Assembly: GCA_016197205.1 (NCBI GenBank)
Contig: JACPWG010000064.1
Coordinates: forward strand, 57,413 to 121,412
Reading direction: 5' to 3'
Source: Planctomycetota bacterium
GTDB taxonomy: Bacteria > Planctomycetota > MHYJ01 > WSZJ01 > JACPWG01
DNA length: 64,000 nt
Part shown: one piece after another, positions 8,936-17,529 of the stretch
Layout: each line of letters starts with the position of its first letter
Numbering within the stretch: the stretch's first letter is position 1
Notes under the pieces: model-generated
Seen by the model: only the letters and a program-made list of their open reading frames with translations
Databases searched by the model: none
Told to the model about the DNA's origin: nothing
Position numbers and translations under genes: made by a program

Positions 8936-10066
8936 CTAGGCCTTCGCATCCACTCTCGCGACGGTACACGACGAATACCCCGGCGTCCGCGCCGCCGCGT
9001 GAACCCGCCGCGCGAGGTCGTGGTCCTCGTGGAGCTCGCTGACGCCCGCCTTCGACAGTTCGCGCTTCGTGTTCACGATGTTCGTCCAGTAGCAGAGGCG
9101 CGCGCCGGGGCGGGCCACGCGCACCACCTCGCGCATCAGGCGCGAGAACGCCTCCTCGGTCACCCAGTCGAAAATGTTCGAGAAATTGAAGCAGTCGATC
9201 GAGGCGTCCGGCCGGGCGAAAATAAAACGTTCGAGTTCGCCCGTGTGCACCTGGAGGCGGCCGAGGCGGGCGCGGAGCCGGTCGAAGTTGGAGGCGCGCA
9301 GCCAGGCCGGGCAATTCTCGACGCCAGGGTAGGTTCCGTAGAAGGCCCAGTAGAGGTAGAAATTGGTCGACGCGGGGACGTCGCGGAGGATGCGATCGAA
9401 CTGCGCCCGGATCCGCGGCCCCGGGTGGCCCTCGACGGCGTAGCGGAAGTGGTCCTTGTGGAAGGCGAAGTCGAGCAGCGTGCGGCTGAAGAGCGCGTCG
9501 CACAGGAGCCGCCAGGCGGGTCCGTTCCACGCCGCCGCGAAGTAGCGTCGCTGCTCCTCGGGATCCGTAAGCGCGAAGTATCGGCGGACTTTCGCCCGCC
9601 CCTGGAGGAGCGTCAGCACCCGGCCGGCCCTGTGGAAGAAGCGGTCCTGCTTGCCCGCACGAAGCACACCGGCTTCCACGGCCGCGGGCTGACCGTCCCA
9701 GTAGCGGAGCGCCTCGTCGGGCAGGCCGGGCCGTACGCGCTCGTAGAGTCGCCGGCGATCGGACTCCGGGGCGAGACCCAGGAGCCGCCACAGTTCGCCG
9801 TGGCCGAGGCGCAGGACGGCGGCTCGCTTGAACTCGAGAAGGAAATTCTGCCGCGGGTTGAAGTCGAGGGAGTGGACCTCCGCCGCGTCCCGCACGAGGA
9901 ACTGCAAGCTGAAATCGCCGCCCGAAGTGATGGAGAGCGCGGTCTCGCCCGGCCGCGAGGCCAGGCCCTCCTCCACGATGCGCTCGTCCTCCCAGACGGT
10001 CGAGTAGCCGACCTTCTGGAAAAAGTCGGCCTCGATCACGCGGCTCCGCAACGGCTCTTTGGTCAT
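8936..10066 (-). CDS. DUF3419 family, BtaA-like 3-amino-3-carboxypropyl transferase
   Basis: A 376-aa protein with the DUF3419/BtaA look: an N-terminal VGYSTVWEDERIVEEGL block, a SAM-binding-like strand LSITSGGDFSLQFLV followed by EVHSLDFNPRQN, and a C-terminal methyltransferase-like segment with FNFSNIFDWV and RPGARLCYWTN. BtaA moves the 3-amino-3-carboxypropyl group of SAM onto diacylglycerol, the first step to betaine lipids. The second-step N-methyltransferase (BtaB) is not adjacent, so the product here is uncertain. The ATG overlaps the TGA of the upstream dikinase (ATGA, 10063-10066), which strongly suggests translational coupling. The preceding frame extends upstream without real codon character, so ATG 10066 is preferred. 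Confidence 0.82.
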   Translation of the reverse strand: MTKEPLRSRVIEADFFQKVGYSTVWEDERIVEEGLASRPGETALSITSGGDFSLQFLVRDAAEVHSLDFNPRQNFLLEFKRAAVLRLGHGELWRLLGLAPESDRRRLYERVRPGLPDEALRYWDGQPAAVEAGVLRAGKQDRFFHRAGRVLTLLQGRAKVRRYFALTDPEEQRRYFAAAWNGPAWRLLCDALFSRTLLDFAFHKDHFRYAVEGHPGPRIRAQFDRILRDVPASTNFYLYWAFYGTYPGVENCPAWLRASNFDRLRARLGRLQVHTGELERFIFARPDASIDCFNFSNIFDWVTEEAFSRLMREVVRVARPGARLCYWTNIVNTKRELSKAGVSELHEDHDLARRVHAAARTPGYSSCTVARVDAKA

Positions 10067-12723
10067 TTCGCCGGCAACTCCACGTGGCCCCGACCGCCGT
10101 CGACCACGACCCGCCGGCCGTCCGGGATCCGGCGCGTCGCCCCTTCCACCGCCAGGACCGCGGGGATGCCGTACTCGCGCGAAATCACCGCTGCGTGGGA
10201 AAGCAGCCCGCCCGTTTCCGTCACCACCGCGGACAGCATGCCGAACTTGCAGGTCCAGCCGGGGTCGGTGAACCGCGTGACCAGCACGTCCCCGCGTTCG
10301 AGCCGCTCCGCATCCGCGAGGTCGGCGATCACCCGCGCGCGTCCTTCCACGCGGCCCGGGCTGCACGCGATGCCGAGCAGCGCGCCGTCCGCGCCCGCCG
10401 CCGGCTCGGCCCGCTTCCGGTCGCCGCCGTACCGGTCACCGATCTCGTTCGGGTTCGCGAAGGACCGGAAGGACTCGAGGTAGCGTCGATTTTTCTCCAC
10501 GAGCGCCCGCGTCTCGTCCCGTGTGCTCTCGCCGTACATCGTCCGGAACACGTCCGGGAAGGGGAGCAGAAAGACGTCGCTCCCGCGTTCGAGGGCGCCG
10601 CCGACCGCGAGACGCGCGCCGACGGCAAGCGCGTGGGTCCGGATCAGGTTGTACATGCGCGTCGAAAGGTCCCGCAGCTCCTCCCGCCACCACAGGAACT
10701 CCCGCACAAGCGCGAGGCGACGCAGAAACGCGCGCCGCTTGAACGGGAAGAGGCGCGCCCAGGGGCCGCTCCCCAATGCCGAGGCGATCCGGTCGCGCGC
10801 CCGTTCGGCCTCCACGCGCTGGCGGCGCGAGGCGTCTCGCGGGTCCGGCGGCTCCGCGTCCTCCCTCAACAGCGACCGCAGGCCCTCGAACACGAACGTC
10901 GGGTCCTCGCGCCAGCAGGGAACCGTGATGTCCAGCTCCTTCGCGCTGTGGTACCCGTGCTCGGCCAGGTAGCCGCGCAGTTCGGCGTCGAAGGGGCCGG
11001 CGGCCCCCGCGCGCCACGCGGCCACGAGGTCGGCGACGCTCTCTTCCCGGAAGTGGCGGAGCGAGGCGGCGTCGCGGCGGATCGCACGCGCCAGCTCCCA
11101 CAGCGCGACCATCGGCCGCAGGTGGCTGAGGTCCTCGAGCCCGCCGAAGAGCGCGAGCAGGTCCCCGTCGAACCGGCCGTTCTCGTTCACGGAGTCGAAC
11201 AGCTCCTTGAACGAGAGCTTCGCGTTCGAGTTGTCGAAGATCGTGAGGAAGTACGAGGACTCGGATTCGTTGTAGTGCTCTTCGATGAGTTTGCGAAAGC
11301 GTGCGAAGAGCGTCTTGGTGTCGAGCCCGTCCGGCGCGTCGCGTCGCAGCTCGTGGAGCTTTTCGCGTTGCGCGGCCGCGAACCGGCGGTCCTGCTCGAG
11401 CCGTTCGCGGAAGGACCGGTCGAGGGCGGACAGGACACGAAGGCCGCGGAGGATCCCGCCGAGCGTCGTCGGCGTGACGCGCCCTTCCCCTTCGTAGGTC
11501 AGCTCGATCCCGAGGTCGCGATCAAAGGCCCGCTCCTTGAACCCGGGCAGGCGCATGAGCGCGGCCTTCACTTCGCCGACGTTCCAGTAGGGCCGGGCGA
11601 AGAACATGTCCCCCCACAGCTTCGGCGGCGCGCTCGCGTCGAGGACGTGAATGTCGGTGAGGTAGGCGGGCATCACCCGCTCCCAGATGAAGTCGTAGAG
11701 CGACCACATGAACGGGGTGCAGACGGAAGAGGAGACGCCTCCGTCCTTGAAGTCCGCGGTGGTCCACTCGCCGGGCACGGACGAGTAGGCGATGCGGGTG
11801 ATCGGGCGGGCCTGGAGGCACCAGCAGCGGCCCTCGGCGCGCGCCCACTCGATGTCTTGCGGGCAGCCGAAGCGCGCCTGCACGGCCAGGGCCTGGGCGG
11901 CGAGCTCACGCACCTCCTCGGATGTGAGGACCGGGCGCTCGATGCGGTCGGCAGGGACCGGGCGCGTCACGGTGAAAGGGGGCGCGTCGATGGGAACGAT
12001 TTCCAACTCCTTGCGCGCCACGCGCCGTTCCGTCTCGCACTCGCGGTACCAGTCGTAGGCGTACCGGTCGGGGGAGACCTGGCCGGAAACGAGCGCCTCG
12101 CCGAGCCCCCAGGCGGCCTCGATCACCATTTCCCGGTCGCGCCCCGTGAGGGGATTCACCGTGAAGAGCACGCCCGCCGCGTCCGCGGGGACCATGCGCT
12201 GGACGACGACCCCCATTTGCAGGGCTCGGGGGTCCACCTGATGGTCGCGGCAGTAGGTCCAGACGCCGGGCTTCCAGGTCGAACTCCAGCACTTGCGCAC
12301 GGCCTGCTCCACCGCCTCCGCGCCGGTCACGTTGAGGTGGGTCTCGTACTGGCCGGCGAACGAGGCGTGGGCGAGGTCCTCCTGGACCCCGGAGCTGCGC
12401 ACCGCGAGCCGCGCGCCGTCCAGTCGCGAGGCGACCGTCTTACGGATGAGGTGGGCGAGGTCGGCCGGCAGCGGCTCGTCGTGCATGCGCGCGCGGACCT
12501 CGGCCAGGCGCTCCGCTTCGCGGCCGGCCGGGATCGCGGTCGTGCGTTCGCGGATCCAGTCGAGGAGGCCGGGAGCCTCCAGGAAGTATTCCCGCGCCCG
12601 CGTCGTCAGGCAGAAGCCGTCCGGGACGGCGGCGCCCGCCTGAAGGAGGAGGCCGAGCCGGAAGCCCTTCCCCCCCACGCGCGGGAGGTCGGTGGGCTGC
12701 ACGTCGGAGAAGGGAAGCAGCAT
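10063..12723 (-). CDS. PEP synthase / rifampin phosphotransferase-like dikinase
   Basis: An 886-aa protein. The N-terminal ATP-grasp-like PPDK domain (about residues 5-320) starts GGKGFRLGLLLQAGAAVPDGF and ends with the typical QARPITR. A long middle domain (about 330-780) has no obvious PEP-synthase TIM barrel. The C-terminal swivelling phosphohistidine domain carries TETGGLLSHAAVISREYGIP, whose His is the phosphate carrier. This order (ATP domain, helical middle, His domain at the very end) resembles rifampin phosphotransferases and other small-molecule dikinases more than PpsA, where the His domain is central. The true acceptor is unknown. The DUF3419 gene overlaps its stop codon, so a shared pathway, perhaps modifying a lipid or metabolite, is likely. 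The start at 12723 follows a CAATCAGCAATC leader with no obvious Shine-Dalgarno. Confidence 0.8.
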   Translation of the reverse strand: MLLPFSDVQPTDLPRVGGKGFRLGLLLQAGAAVPDGFCLTTRAREYFLEAPGLLDWIRERTTAIPAGREAERLAEVRARMHDEPLPADLAHLIRKTVASRLDGARLAVRSSGVQEDLAHASFAGQYETHLNVTGAEAVEQAVRKCWSSTWKPGVWTYCRDHQVDPRALQMGVVVQRMVPADAAGVLFTVNPLTGRDREMVIEAAWGLGEALVSGQVSPDRYAYDWYRECETERRVARKELEIVPIDAPPFTVTRPVPADRIERPVLTSEEVRELAAQALAVQARFGCPQDIEWARAEGRCWCLQARPITRIAYSSVPGEWTTADFKDGGVSSSVCTPFMWSLYDFIWERVMPAYLTDIHVLDASAPPKLWGDMFFARPYWNVGEVKAALMRLPGFKERAFDRDLGIELTYEGEGRVTPTTLGGILRGLRVLSALDRSFRERLEQDRRFAAAQREKLHELRRDAPDGLDTKTLFARFRKLIEEHYNESESSYFLTIFDNSNAKLSFKELFDSVNENGRFDGDLLALFGGLEDLSHLRPMVALWELARAIRRDAASLRHFREESVADLVAAWRAGAAGPFDAELRGYLAEHGYHSAKELDITVPCWREDPTFVFEGLRSLLREDAEPPDPRDASRRQRVEAERARDRIASALGSGPWARLFPFKRRAFLRRLALVREFLWWREELRDLSTRMYNLIRTHALAVGARLAVGGALERGSDVFLLPFPDVFRTMYGESTRDETRALVEKNRRYLESFRSFANPNEIGDRYGGDRKRAEPAAGADGALLGIACSPGRVEGRARVIADLADAERLERGDVLVTRFTDPGWTCKFGMLSAVVTETGGLLSHAAVISREYGIPAVLAVEGATRRIPDGRRVVVDGGRGHVELPAK

Positions 12724-12760
12724 GGGATTGCTGATTTCCGATTGCTGATTGCTGATTGCC
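12724..12760 (-). promoter_or_regulatory. AATCAGCAATCAGCAATC leader repeat, upstream of dikinase
   Basis: Directly before the dikinase ATG, read on its coding strand, lie three to four CAATCAG-type units. An almost identical leader (13065-13101) precedes the protease gene on the opposite strand, in the same orientation relative to its gene. The function is unknown. It could be a shared regulatory leader or just the two ends of an inserted repeat unit. Confidence 0.5.
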
Positions 12761-12775
12761 GGGTGCCTGGCGGCT

Positions 12776-12921
12776 AGCGCCCGTGCAAGGATTACTTCAC
12801 ATTTTCGTGGATCGACCGATGCCTGGGGGCGCGGGCCTCCGGCCCGCGCAGCGCGGCCCAGAGGGCCGCGCCCCCAGGAGCCTCGAGGTCCGAGTCTGCG
12901 CAACTATTCTTGTGCGGGCGC
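12776..12921. repeat. Repeat A copy 1, three-way-junction element with terminal inverted ends
   Basis: The left end GCGCCCGTGCAAGGATTA and the right end (reverse complement GGCGCCCGCACAAGAATA) are inverted copies. The core at 12823-12877 folds exactly: CTGGGGGC pairs with GCCCCCAG (8 bp), enclosing hairpin GCGGGCC-TCC-GGCCCGC, the linker GCAGC, and hairpin GCGGCCC-AGA-GGGCCGC. Other copies lie at 44424-44541 (intact core) and 22961-23047 (cut short). The element is MITE-like or REP-like in form and has no coding capacity. Confidence 0.9.
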
Positions 12922-13064
12922 CTACCGGCAGCCTGCCGGGGCGGAGAATAGCACTGTCGCCGGTAGGCGTCAAGGTGCGCGCGACGGGCAGCGAGGGGAA
13001 AACAGGTCAAACGATCGCGTGGGTCGCAGCGTAGACCATTCCGTTGCTCTCAGTCCGAGACGCG

Positions 13065-13101
13065 CGAAATCAGCAATCAGCAATCCGAAATCAGCAATCC
13101 C
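13065..13101 (+). promoter_or_regulatory. AATCAGCAATCAGCAATC leader repeat, upstream of protease
   Basis: This is the counterpart of 12724-12760, ending one base before the AGGAGG ribosome-binding site of the protease gene. Both divergent genes therefore begin behind the same 35-bp leader motif. Confidence 0.5.
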
Positions 13102-13113
13102 TAGGAGGTGCCC

Positions 13114-14895
13114 ATGTCCGTCGGCCTCATGCTTCGTGACGGTGGAGTGGCCCGGGCCTGTCGTCGAGGGGTCCTGGCGCTCGCCCTGACGACCTTGCTC
13201 CTGCCGCTCTGCGCTTCCGGCGAAGGGGACGCCACGCGCGCGCTGGAGCGCTCCGAAGTCTCCGCGCTCCAAGAGAAGCTGGTGGCGCTTGCCGAAGAGG
13301 CGCGTCCGAAAACGGTGTGCGTCTTCGGGGTCATCGGGCTTGGGAGCGGAGCGGTCGTGGACGCGGAAGGGACCGTGGTCACGAACGCCCACGTTGCCGC
13401 GGGTGCGCGCTACGCGATCGTCCTCACGCACGACGGCGAGAAGCGGCTCTACCGCCGGCGCGGCATCGACTACGAAAAGGACCTTGCGGTGCTCGAGCCG
13501 TGCGAGGCGCCGGAAGCGCCCGCGCCCCACTTCACGCTCACGCGCAAGCGTCCCGCCGAGGGGACGTTCGTCGCCGCGCTCGGCTTCCCGGGCGGCCCGC
13601 GCGACGCGGACGCGCACCCGACGTTCACGGTCGGGCGGGTGGTCGCCGGGCGGGGGCTGCCGAACGTGATGGGCGTGCTCGACTACAGCGACGCGATCCG
13701 CACGGACGCGCCGATTTTTTCCGGGAACTCCGGCGGGCCGCTCGTGGACTTGCAGGGCCGGCTCGTGGGCATCAACGGCGCCGTGGAGATGGGCGAAGAG
13801 GTCGGCAGCATGTCGATCCCGGCCTCGCGCGTCGCGGAGCGGCTGAAACTCCTCACAGGCGGCGTGATCCGCCTCCCGGGCGGCAACGTGCTCGATCCGT
13901 CGAAGAGCAGCGTGCTGCGTTTCCTGGAGGAGCAGCTCGACCCCATCGTGAAGAACATGATGACGCAGCGACAGCACGGGCGCGGCGGCATGTCGCTCTC
14001 GCCCGCGGCTGCGCGCGCGTTGCCGGCCGTGGGGGACCCCGAGGCGGCCGCGGCCTTCATCGCCCGCTCGGCGGGCTCGATTCGTAACCGGATCCTGAAG
14101 GGGACGTTTGAAAAGCTGCTGGAGCACGCGGGGGACGCCGCGGTCGAGCTGACGGACGAGAAGGGGGCGCACGCGATCGGCGCCGTGATCTCCGCGAACG
14201 AGGTGGTCGCTTGCGCGGGCGCGCTCGGCGCCGGGGCGACGACGCTCACGGCGGCCGGGGGGCGGTCCTTCCGCGTGGTCGCGCGGGCCGAGGGACACGA
14301 CCTGGTCCTGGCGCGGCTGGAGAAGGGCGCGGTGCTGGCGTTCCGCGGGGACGCCGCCGTGGGCCCGGTCGGCACCCTGGTGGGCGTGGTCGGTCCGAAG
14401 GGCGCCCTGGCGGCGGGCGTGCTGTCCGCGCCCGCGCGTCCGATCAGCGAAGCGACTTCGCGCCTCCTCGCGATGTCGGCGGGTGGCGGGCTTCAGGACA
14501 AGCTGATCCTGGCGTTCGGCAAGCTGGCTCGCGCCCTGGATCTGAAGGAGCTGGTGGCGATCGCCAAGCAGCTCGAGGTGGCGATGGAAGTGCGGCGGGG
14601 TTTCGCGGCCGGCTCGGCGCCTCGGGGCTTCGAGCGCGTGCTGTCGCACGATGCGCCGTGCGGCCCGATGGTGCTGGGCGCGCCGCTCGTGGACGCGGAC
14701 GGGAAGCTGCTCGGCGTGCACGTGGCGGTGGCGCACTTCGGCACGAGCTACGCGGTGCCGATCGAGACGATCCGGCAGGCCTTCCGCGCCGGGCGTTTGG
14801 GTAAGGCTGGGCAGAAGGAAAGTGGCGGCAATGGTGGCAAGGGCAGCAAGGGCCCGAAGGGGAGCAGCAAGCCGGCGGAGAACGGCGAGCGGTAA
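13114..14895 (+). CDS. HtrA/DegP-like trypsin-fold serine protease with second degenerate domain
   Basis: A 593-aa exported protein. ATG 13114 follows a perfect AGGAGG with 5-nt spacing. A signal peptide (LALALTTLLLPLCASG) precedes a trypsin-like domain with a complete triad: His93 (VTNAHV), Asp123 (YEKDLAVL) and Ser206 (GNSGGPLV). From about residue 330 a second half repeats the fold (IGAVISANEVVACAGAL, EGHDLVLARLEKG, LGAPLVDADGKLLGVHVA). It lacks the His of TNAH and the Ser of GNSGG, so it is probably a catalytically dead regulatory domain in place of the PDZ domains of HtrA. The C-terminal tail is rich in Gly, Lys and Ser. The likely role is envelope protein quality control. Confidence 0.85.
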   Translation: MSVGLMLRDGGVARACRRGVLALALTTLLLPLCASGEGDATRALERSEVSALQEKLVALAEEARPKTVCVFGVIGLGSGAVVDAEGTVVTNAHVAAGARYAIVLTHDGEKRLYRRRGIDYEKDLAVLEPCEAPEAPAPHFTLTRKRPAEGTFVAALGFPGGPRDADAHPTFTVGRVVAGRGLPNVMGVLDYSDAIRTDAPIFSGNSGGPLVDLQGRLVGINGAVEMGEEVGSMSIPASRVAERLKLLTGGVIRLPGGNVLDPSKSSVLRFLEEQLDPIVKNMMTQRQHGRGGMSLSPAAARALPAVGDPEAAAAFIARSAGSIRNRILKGTFEKLLEHAGDAAVELTDEKGAHAIGAVISANEVVACAGALGAGATTLTAAGGRSFRVVARAEGHDLVLARLEKGAVLAFRGDAAVGPVGTLVGVVGPKGALAAGVLSAPARPISEATSRLLAMSAGGGLQDKLILAFGKLARALDLKELVAIAKQLEVAMEVRRGFAAGSAPRGFERVLSHDAPCGPMVLGAPLVDADGKLLGVHVAVAHFGTSYAVPIETIRQAFRAGRLGKAGQKESGGNGGKGSKGPKGSSKPAENGER

Positions 14896-15062
14896 GAGCG
14901 GCGCCGGATGCGTTGCGGGTCGCGGCGCGTCAGGCCTGCAGGCAAGCACGCGCGCCCGGTCGGGGCGCCGCAGCGATGCCAAGCGGGGCTTCCCTATCGT
15001 TACGGCATGCGCCCGGTGCCGCTGATGGGGCCATCCCCGCTCGAGTGAACTCGGGGCACGCA

Positions 15063-15250
15063 CCACCCCGGACCGATGTTGAAGGGCCACTCGCGAGTGG
15101 ACGCCAGTCGCGTCACGGTCCGCCTGAAGGCGGAACTACAAGCAGCGCCGCGGCCTGTGGGCGCGGGGCCTGGAAATCGGCCATTGCGGGCAACCAGCGC
15201 GAAGTACTGCGACCCGGTTCGTAGTTCCGCCTTCAGGCGGGGCGACTGGG
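15063..15250 (-). repeat. Repeat D copy 2, inverted relative to 8672-8854
   Basis: This copy is reverse-complementary to copy 1 over about 185 bp with few mismatches, including the CGGAACTAC/GTAGTTCCG ends. It occupies the gap between the protease and the toroid lipoprotein. The remaining 15251-15360 ends with CCTGAAGGTCCACTAG, similar to ATTGAAGGCCCACTAG just before the DUF3419 stop, which suggests the unit carries over into gene ends. Confidence 0.88.
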
Positions 15251-15360
15251 CGACGGGTGGATGGAGTTCGCGGCTGAGTTCCCGCCCACATCGCTGCTCC
15301 CGCATGGGCGGGGTCTGACCTTCATCCTCGACCCCCCCCCGCATCGACCCTGAAGGTCCA

Positions 15361-17022
15361 CTAGCGGGCGATCACCTTCTGCGTGACCGCCAGCGTCCGC
15401 ACGGCCAGGCCGGTGGCGAGGAGGGGGTCGTCCTCGTTCATGACGTTGCTCGCGTTCTTCCAGGTGCGGTCCAGGCGCTGGAGCGCGATCAAGCGTAGCG
15501 CGAGCTCGCCGGCCCAATAGTGCGCCTGCCCGTCCGGCGTGTCGAGCTTCTCGCGGCCGACGGCGAGCAGGGCCTTGGCCAGGGAGTGCAGGTAGTAGAA
15601 GTAGATCCCGCGGTCGAACGCGATCCGCGGCTCGCCCGCGGGCTCCTGGGGCAAGGGGCGGTCCGAGAAGCCCGGGTTCGCGTCGAGCGTGTAGTGGCGT
15701 TTCAGCCAGTTGAGCGCGACCAGCGCGCGCGTGCTGTCCGGGCTCGGGTCGAGCGCGAGCAGGGTCCGCAGGCCGTCGCAGGTCATGCTGCCGTAGCTGG
15801 CGAAGCGCAGCTTCGAGGCCGTGACCTGGACGCTTCCCGCTTTGCTGTTGCGCGGTGTGAAATAAAAACCTCCGTCGTCCTGCTCGGTCGGCGTCGCGTT
15901 CTCGTCCGGCCAGTTCTGGACCCGTCGCAGGTAGAGCGCGAGCTTCGGCCAGGCGGGATGTTCCTTCGGCAGGAGGCCGGCGAGCGCCTCCGCGACGTAG
16001 CTGGTGATCGAGAGGTCGGCCCGGGTCGCGTAGGGGCCGACCGCGTCGTAGTAGTTCCACCCGCCGTAGGGCCAGTCGAACTCGTGGAAGCCCTGGTCTT
16101 CGGCAAGCTGCGCCTTCGCGAGATAGGCGGACATGCGTGCGAGGGGCTCGGCGTACTTCGTGCGGTCGAGCGTGGCGAGGGCGACGGCGGCGAGGGCGGT
16201 CGAATAGTTCTTGTGGGTGAGCTTTTCGTCCGCGTCCCCGAGGGCGCCGTCCGGGCCCTGGCGGGCGAGCAGGAAAGTCACGCCCCGCTCGAGGGCCGGC
16301 AGGAGGCCGAGCCGGGCATCGTCGCGGAGGGAGGGGGGCAGGGCGGTGAGGGAGCCGAGGACGAAGCTGGTCATGACGACCTCGGGCCCGGCGGCCTGGC
16401 CCGCCTCGTTGCCGAAGGCGTGCGGCCAGCCACCGCTCGGCGTCTGCTGCGTCGCGAGCCAGCCGGCGCCGGTGCGCAGGGCCTCCTCGATGGCGGGCAG
16501 GAGCGGGCGGCGGCCGAGGGCGATGCTCAATTCCTTGGAGCCGGACTCGCGCAGGACCCCGACGGACACGATACCGTGTGCTTGCCGGATGGCGCCGAGA
16601 AAGGCGTCGGGCGTGGTGAGGGCCTTCCCCTGGAAGGCGAGGATGGCGTCGCCGAACTCCATCCCGCCGGCCTGGGCGGGGGAGTTGTCCTCGAACCCTT
16701 TGACATAGACCGCCAGTTGGCCGGCCTGGAGCGGCAAGGGGGCGACGCCGGGCGGCGGCGTCGTGGAGAGGCGGGCGCCCAGCCAGCCATAGCTATAGGC
16801 GAGGTCGGCGGGGGTGGGGGCCGCGCCGGCGCCCGGCATGGGAGTGGGCGTGGGAGTGGGCGAGGCGACCGTGCCGCCTGCAGGCGAGGGTGGGGACGAA
16901 GAGACGGTCGCGGCCGGGGCCGTGCCGGTGGGGGTCGCGGGCGGCGCAGGGCCGTCCTTGCCGCAGCCCGCGAGAACGGCCAGGGACAGGATGCACGCTA
17001 CCCGCGTCCGACCCTTGTGCAT
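15361..17022 (-). CDS. Lipoprotein with PDZ and squalene cyclase-like toroid domain
   Basis: A 553-aa protein that starts at ATG 17022 with a type II signal peptide and lipobox (LAVLAGC), so it is predicted to be lipid-anchored. A Thr/Pro/Ala-rich linker (residues 25-70) precedes a PDZ-like segment (about 85-165: VYVKGFEDNSPAQAGGMEFGDAIL). Residues 170-550 form an alpha/alpha-toroid with prenyltransferase/squalene-oxidase-type repeats (for example TPSGGWPHAFGNE, DWPYGGWNYYDAVG). The catalytic DxDD motif of true cyclases is not seen, so a binding or structural role is more likely than terpenoid chemistry. Similar secreted toroid proteins are common in planctomycete-like genomes. Function unknown. 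Confidence 0.78.
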   Translation of the reverse strand: MHKGRTRVACILSLAVLAGCGKDGPAPPATPTGTAPAATVSSSPPSPAGGTVASPTPTPTPMPGAGAAPTPADLAYSYGWLGARLSTTPPPGVAPLPLQAGQLAVYVKGFEDNSPAQAGGMEFGDAILAFQGKALTTPDAFLGAIRQAHGIVSVGVLRESGSKELSIALGRRPLLPAIEEALRTGAGWLATQQTPSGGWPHAFGNEAGQAAGPEVVMTSFVLGSLTALPPSLRDDARLGLLPALERGVTFLLARQGPDGALGDADEKLTHKNYSTALAAVALATLDRTKYAEPLARMSAYLAKAQLAEDQGFHEFDWPYGGWNYYDAVGPYATRADLSITSYVAEALAGLLPKEHPAWPKLALYLRRVQNWPDENATPTEQDDGGFYFTPRNSKAGSVQVTASKLRFASYGSMTCDGLRTLLALDPSPDSTRALVALNWLKRHYTLDANPGFSDRPLPQEPAGEPRIAFDRGIYFYYLHSLAKALLAVGREKLDTPDGQAHYWAGELALRLIALQRLDRTWKNASNVMNEDDPLLATGLAVRTLAVTQKVIAR

Positions 17023-17232
17023 GTTCGCCCTCCCCAACGCGGCGGAGCCGCAATCAAGCTCGAAGTCGGGTGCTACGCTTGGGGCACCCCTCACCCAACC
17101 CTTTCCCCCCCCGGGAGAGACCCGTCTGTGCAGCGAAAAAAAAGGAACCAAGGGCCGGCAGCGATGGACGCTCCCCGCCTTGGTTCCTCTGTGCGCTCCG
17201 AGATTCGGTGCCATGCGAAACCGGGCGTGGGC

Positions 17233-17529
17233 CTACCCGTTGAAGTCGACCGACACGGTCGTGCCGTCCAGCCTCGTCCCGCCCAGGAACTGGGCGCCCG
17301 ACGTGAGGACCGACCCCGCGCTGTCGTTCGACAACGTCACCGAGCCGGCGTCATTCGAGAAGGCCGTCGAGTTCGAGCCCGAACCCGAGGCCACGGCCGA
17401 GCCCTCGCTGTTGCGGCCGAAGAACTCGTTGATGGCCGCGGCGACCGCAGGCGCATGTCCACCGCATGCCAAGGCCACGTTCGGCATCACGAGGGCAGCC
17501 AACACCAATACGAGCACCAGCTTCCTCAT
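17233..17529 (-). CDS. Small secreted Ser/Gly/Asn-rich protein
   Basis: A 98-aa protein. ATG 17529 is preceded by GGAGGAG at good spacing. A clear signal peptide (MRKLVLVLVLAALVMPNVALA) is followed by a mature part of about 75 residues rich in Ser, Gly, Asn and Val, without cysteines beyond the first (ACGGH). The pattern NDAGSVTLSNDSAGSVL suggests short beta-strand repeats. I do not recognise a family. It lies in a minus-strand run with the secreted proteins on either side, and may be a surface or fibre-forming peptide. Confidence 0.7.
   Translation of the reverse strand: MRKLVLVLVLAALVMPNVALACGGHAPAVAAAINEFFGRNSEGSAVASGSGSNSTAFSNDAGSVTLSNDSAGSVLTSGAQFLGGTRLDGTTVSVDFNG

Noticed and set aside
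10063..12723. Naming the dikinase ppsA or a rifampin resistance gene
   Set aside because: The domain order argues against ppsA, and resistance cannot be inferred without the substrate-binding residues. It is kept as a family-level call.
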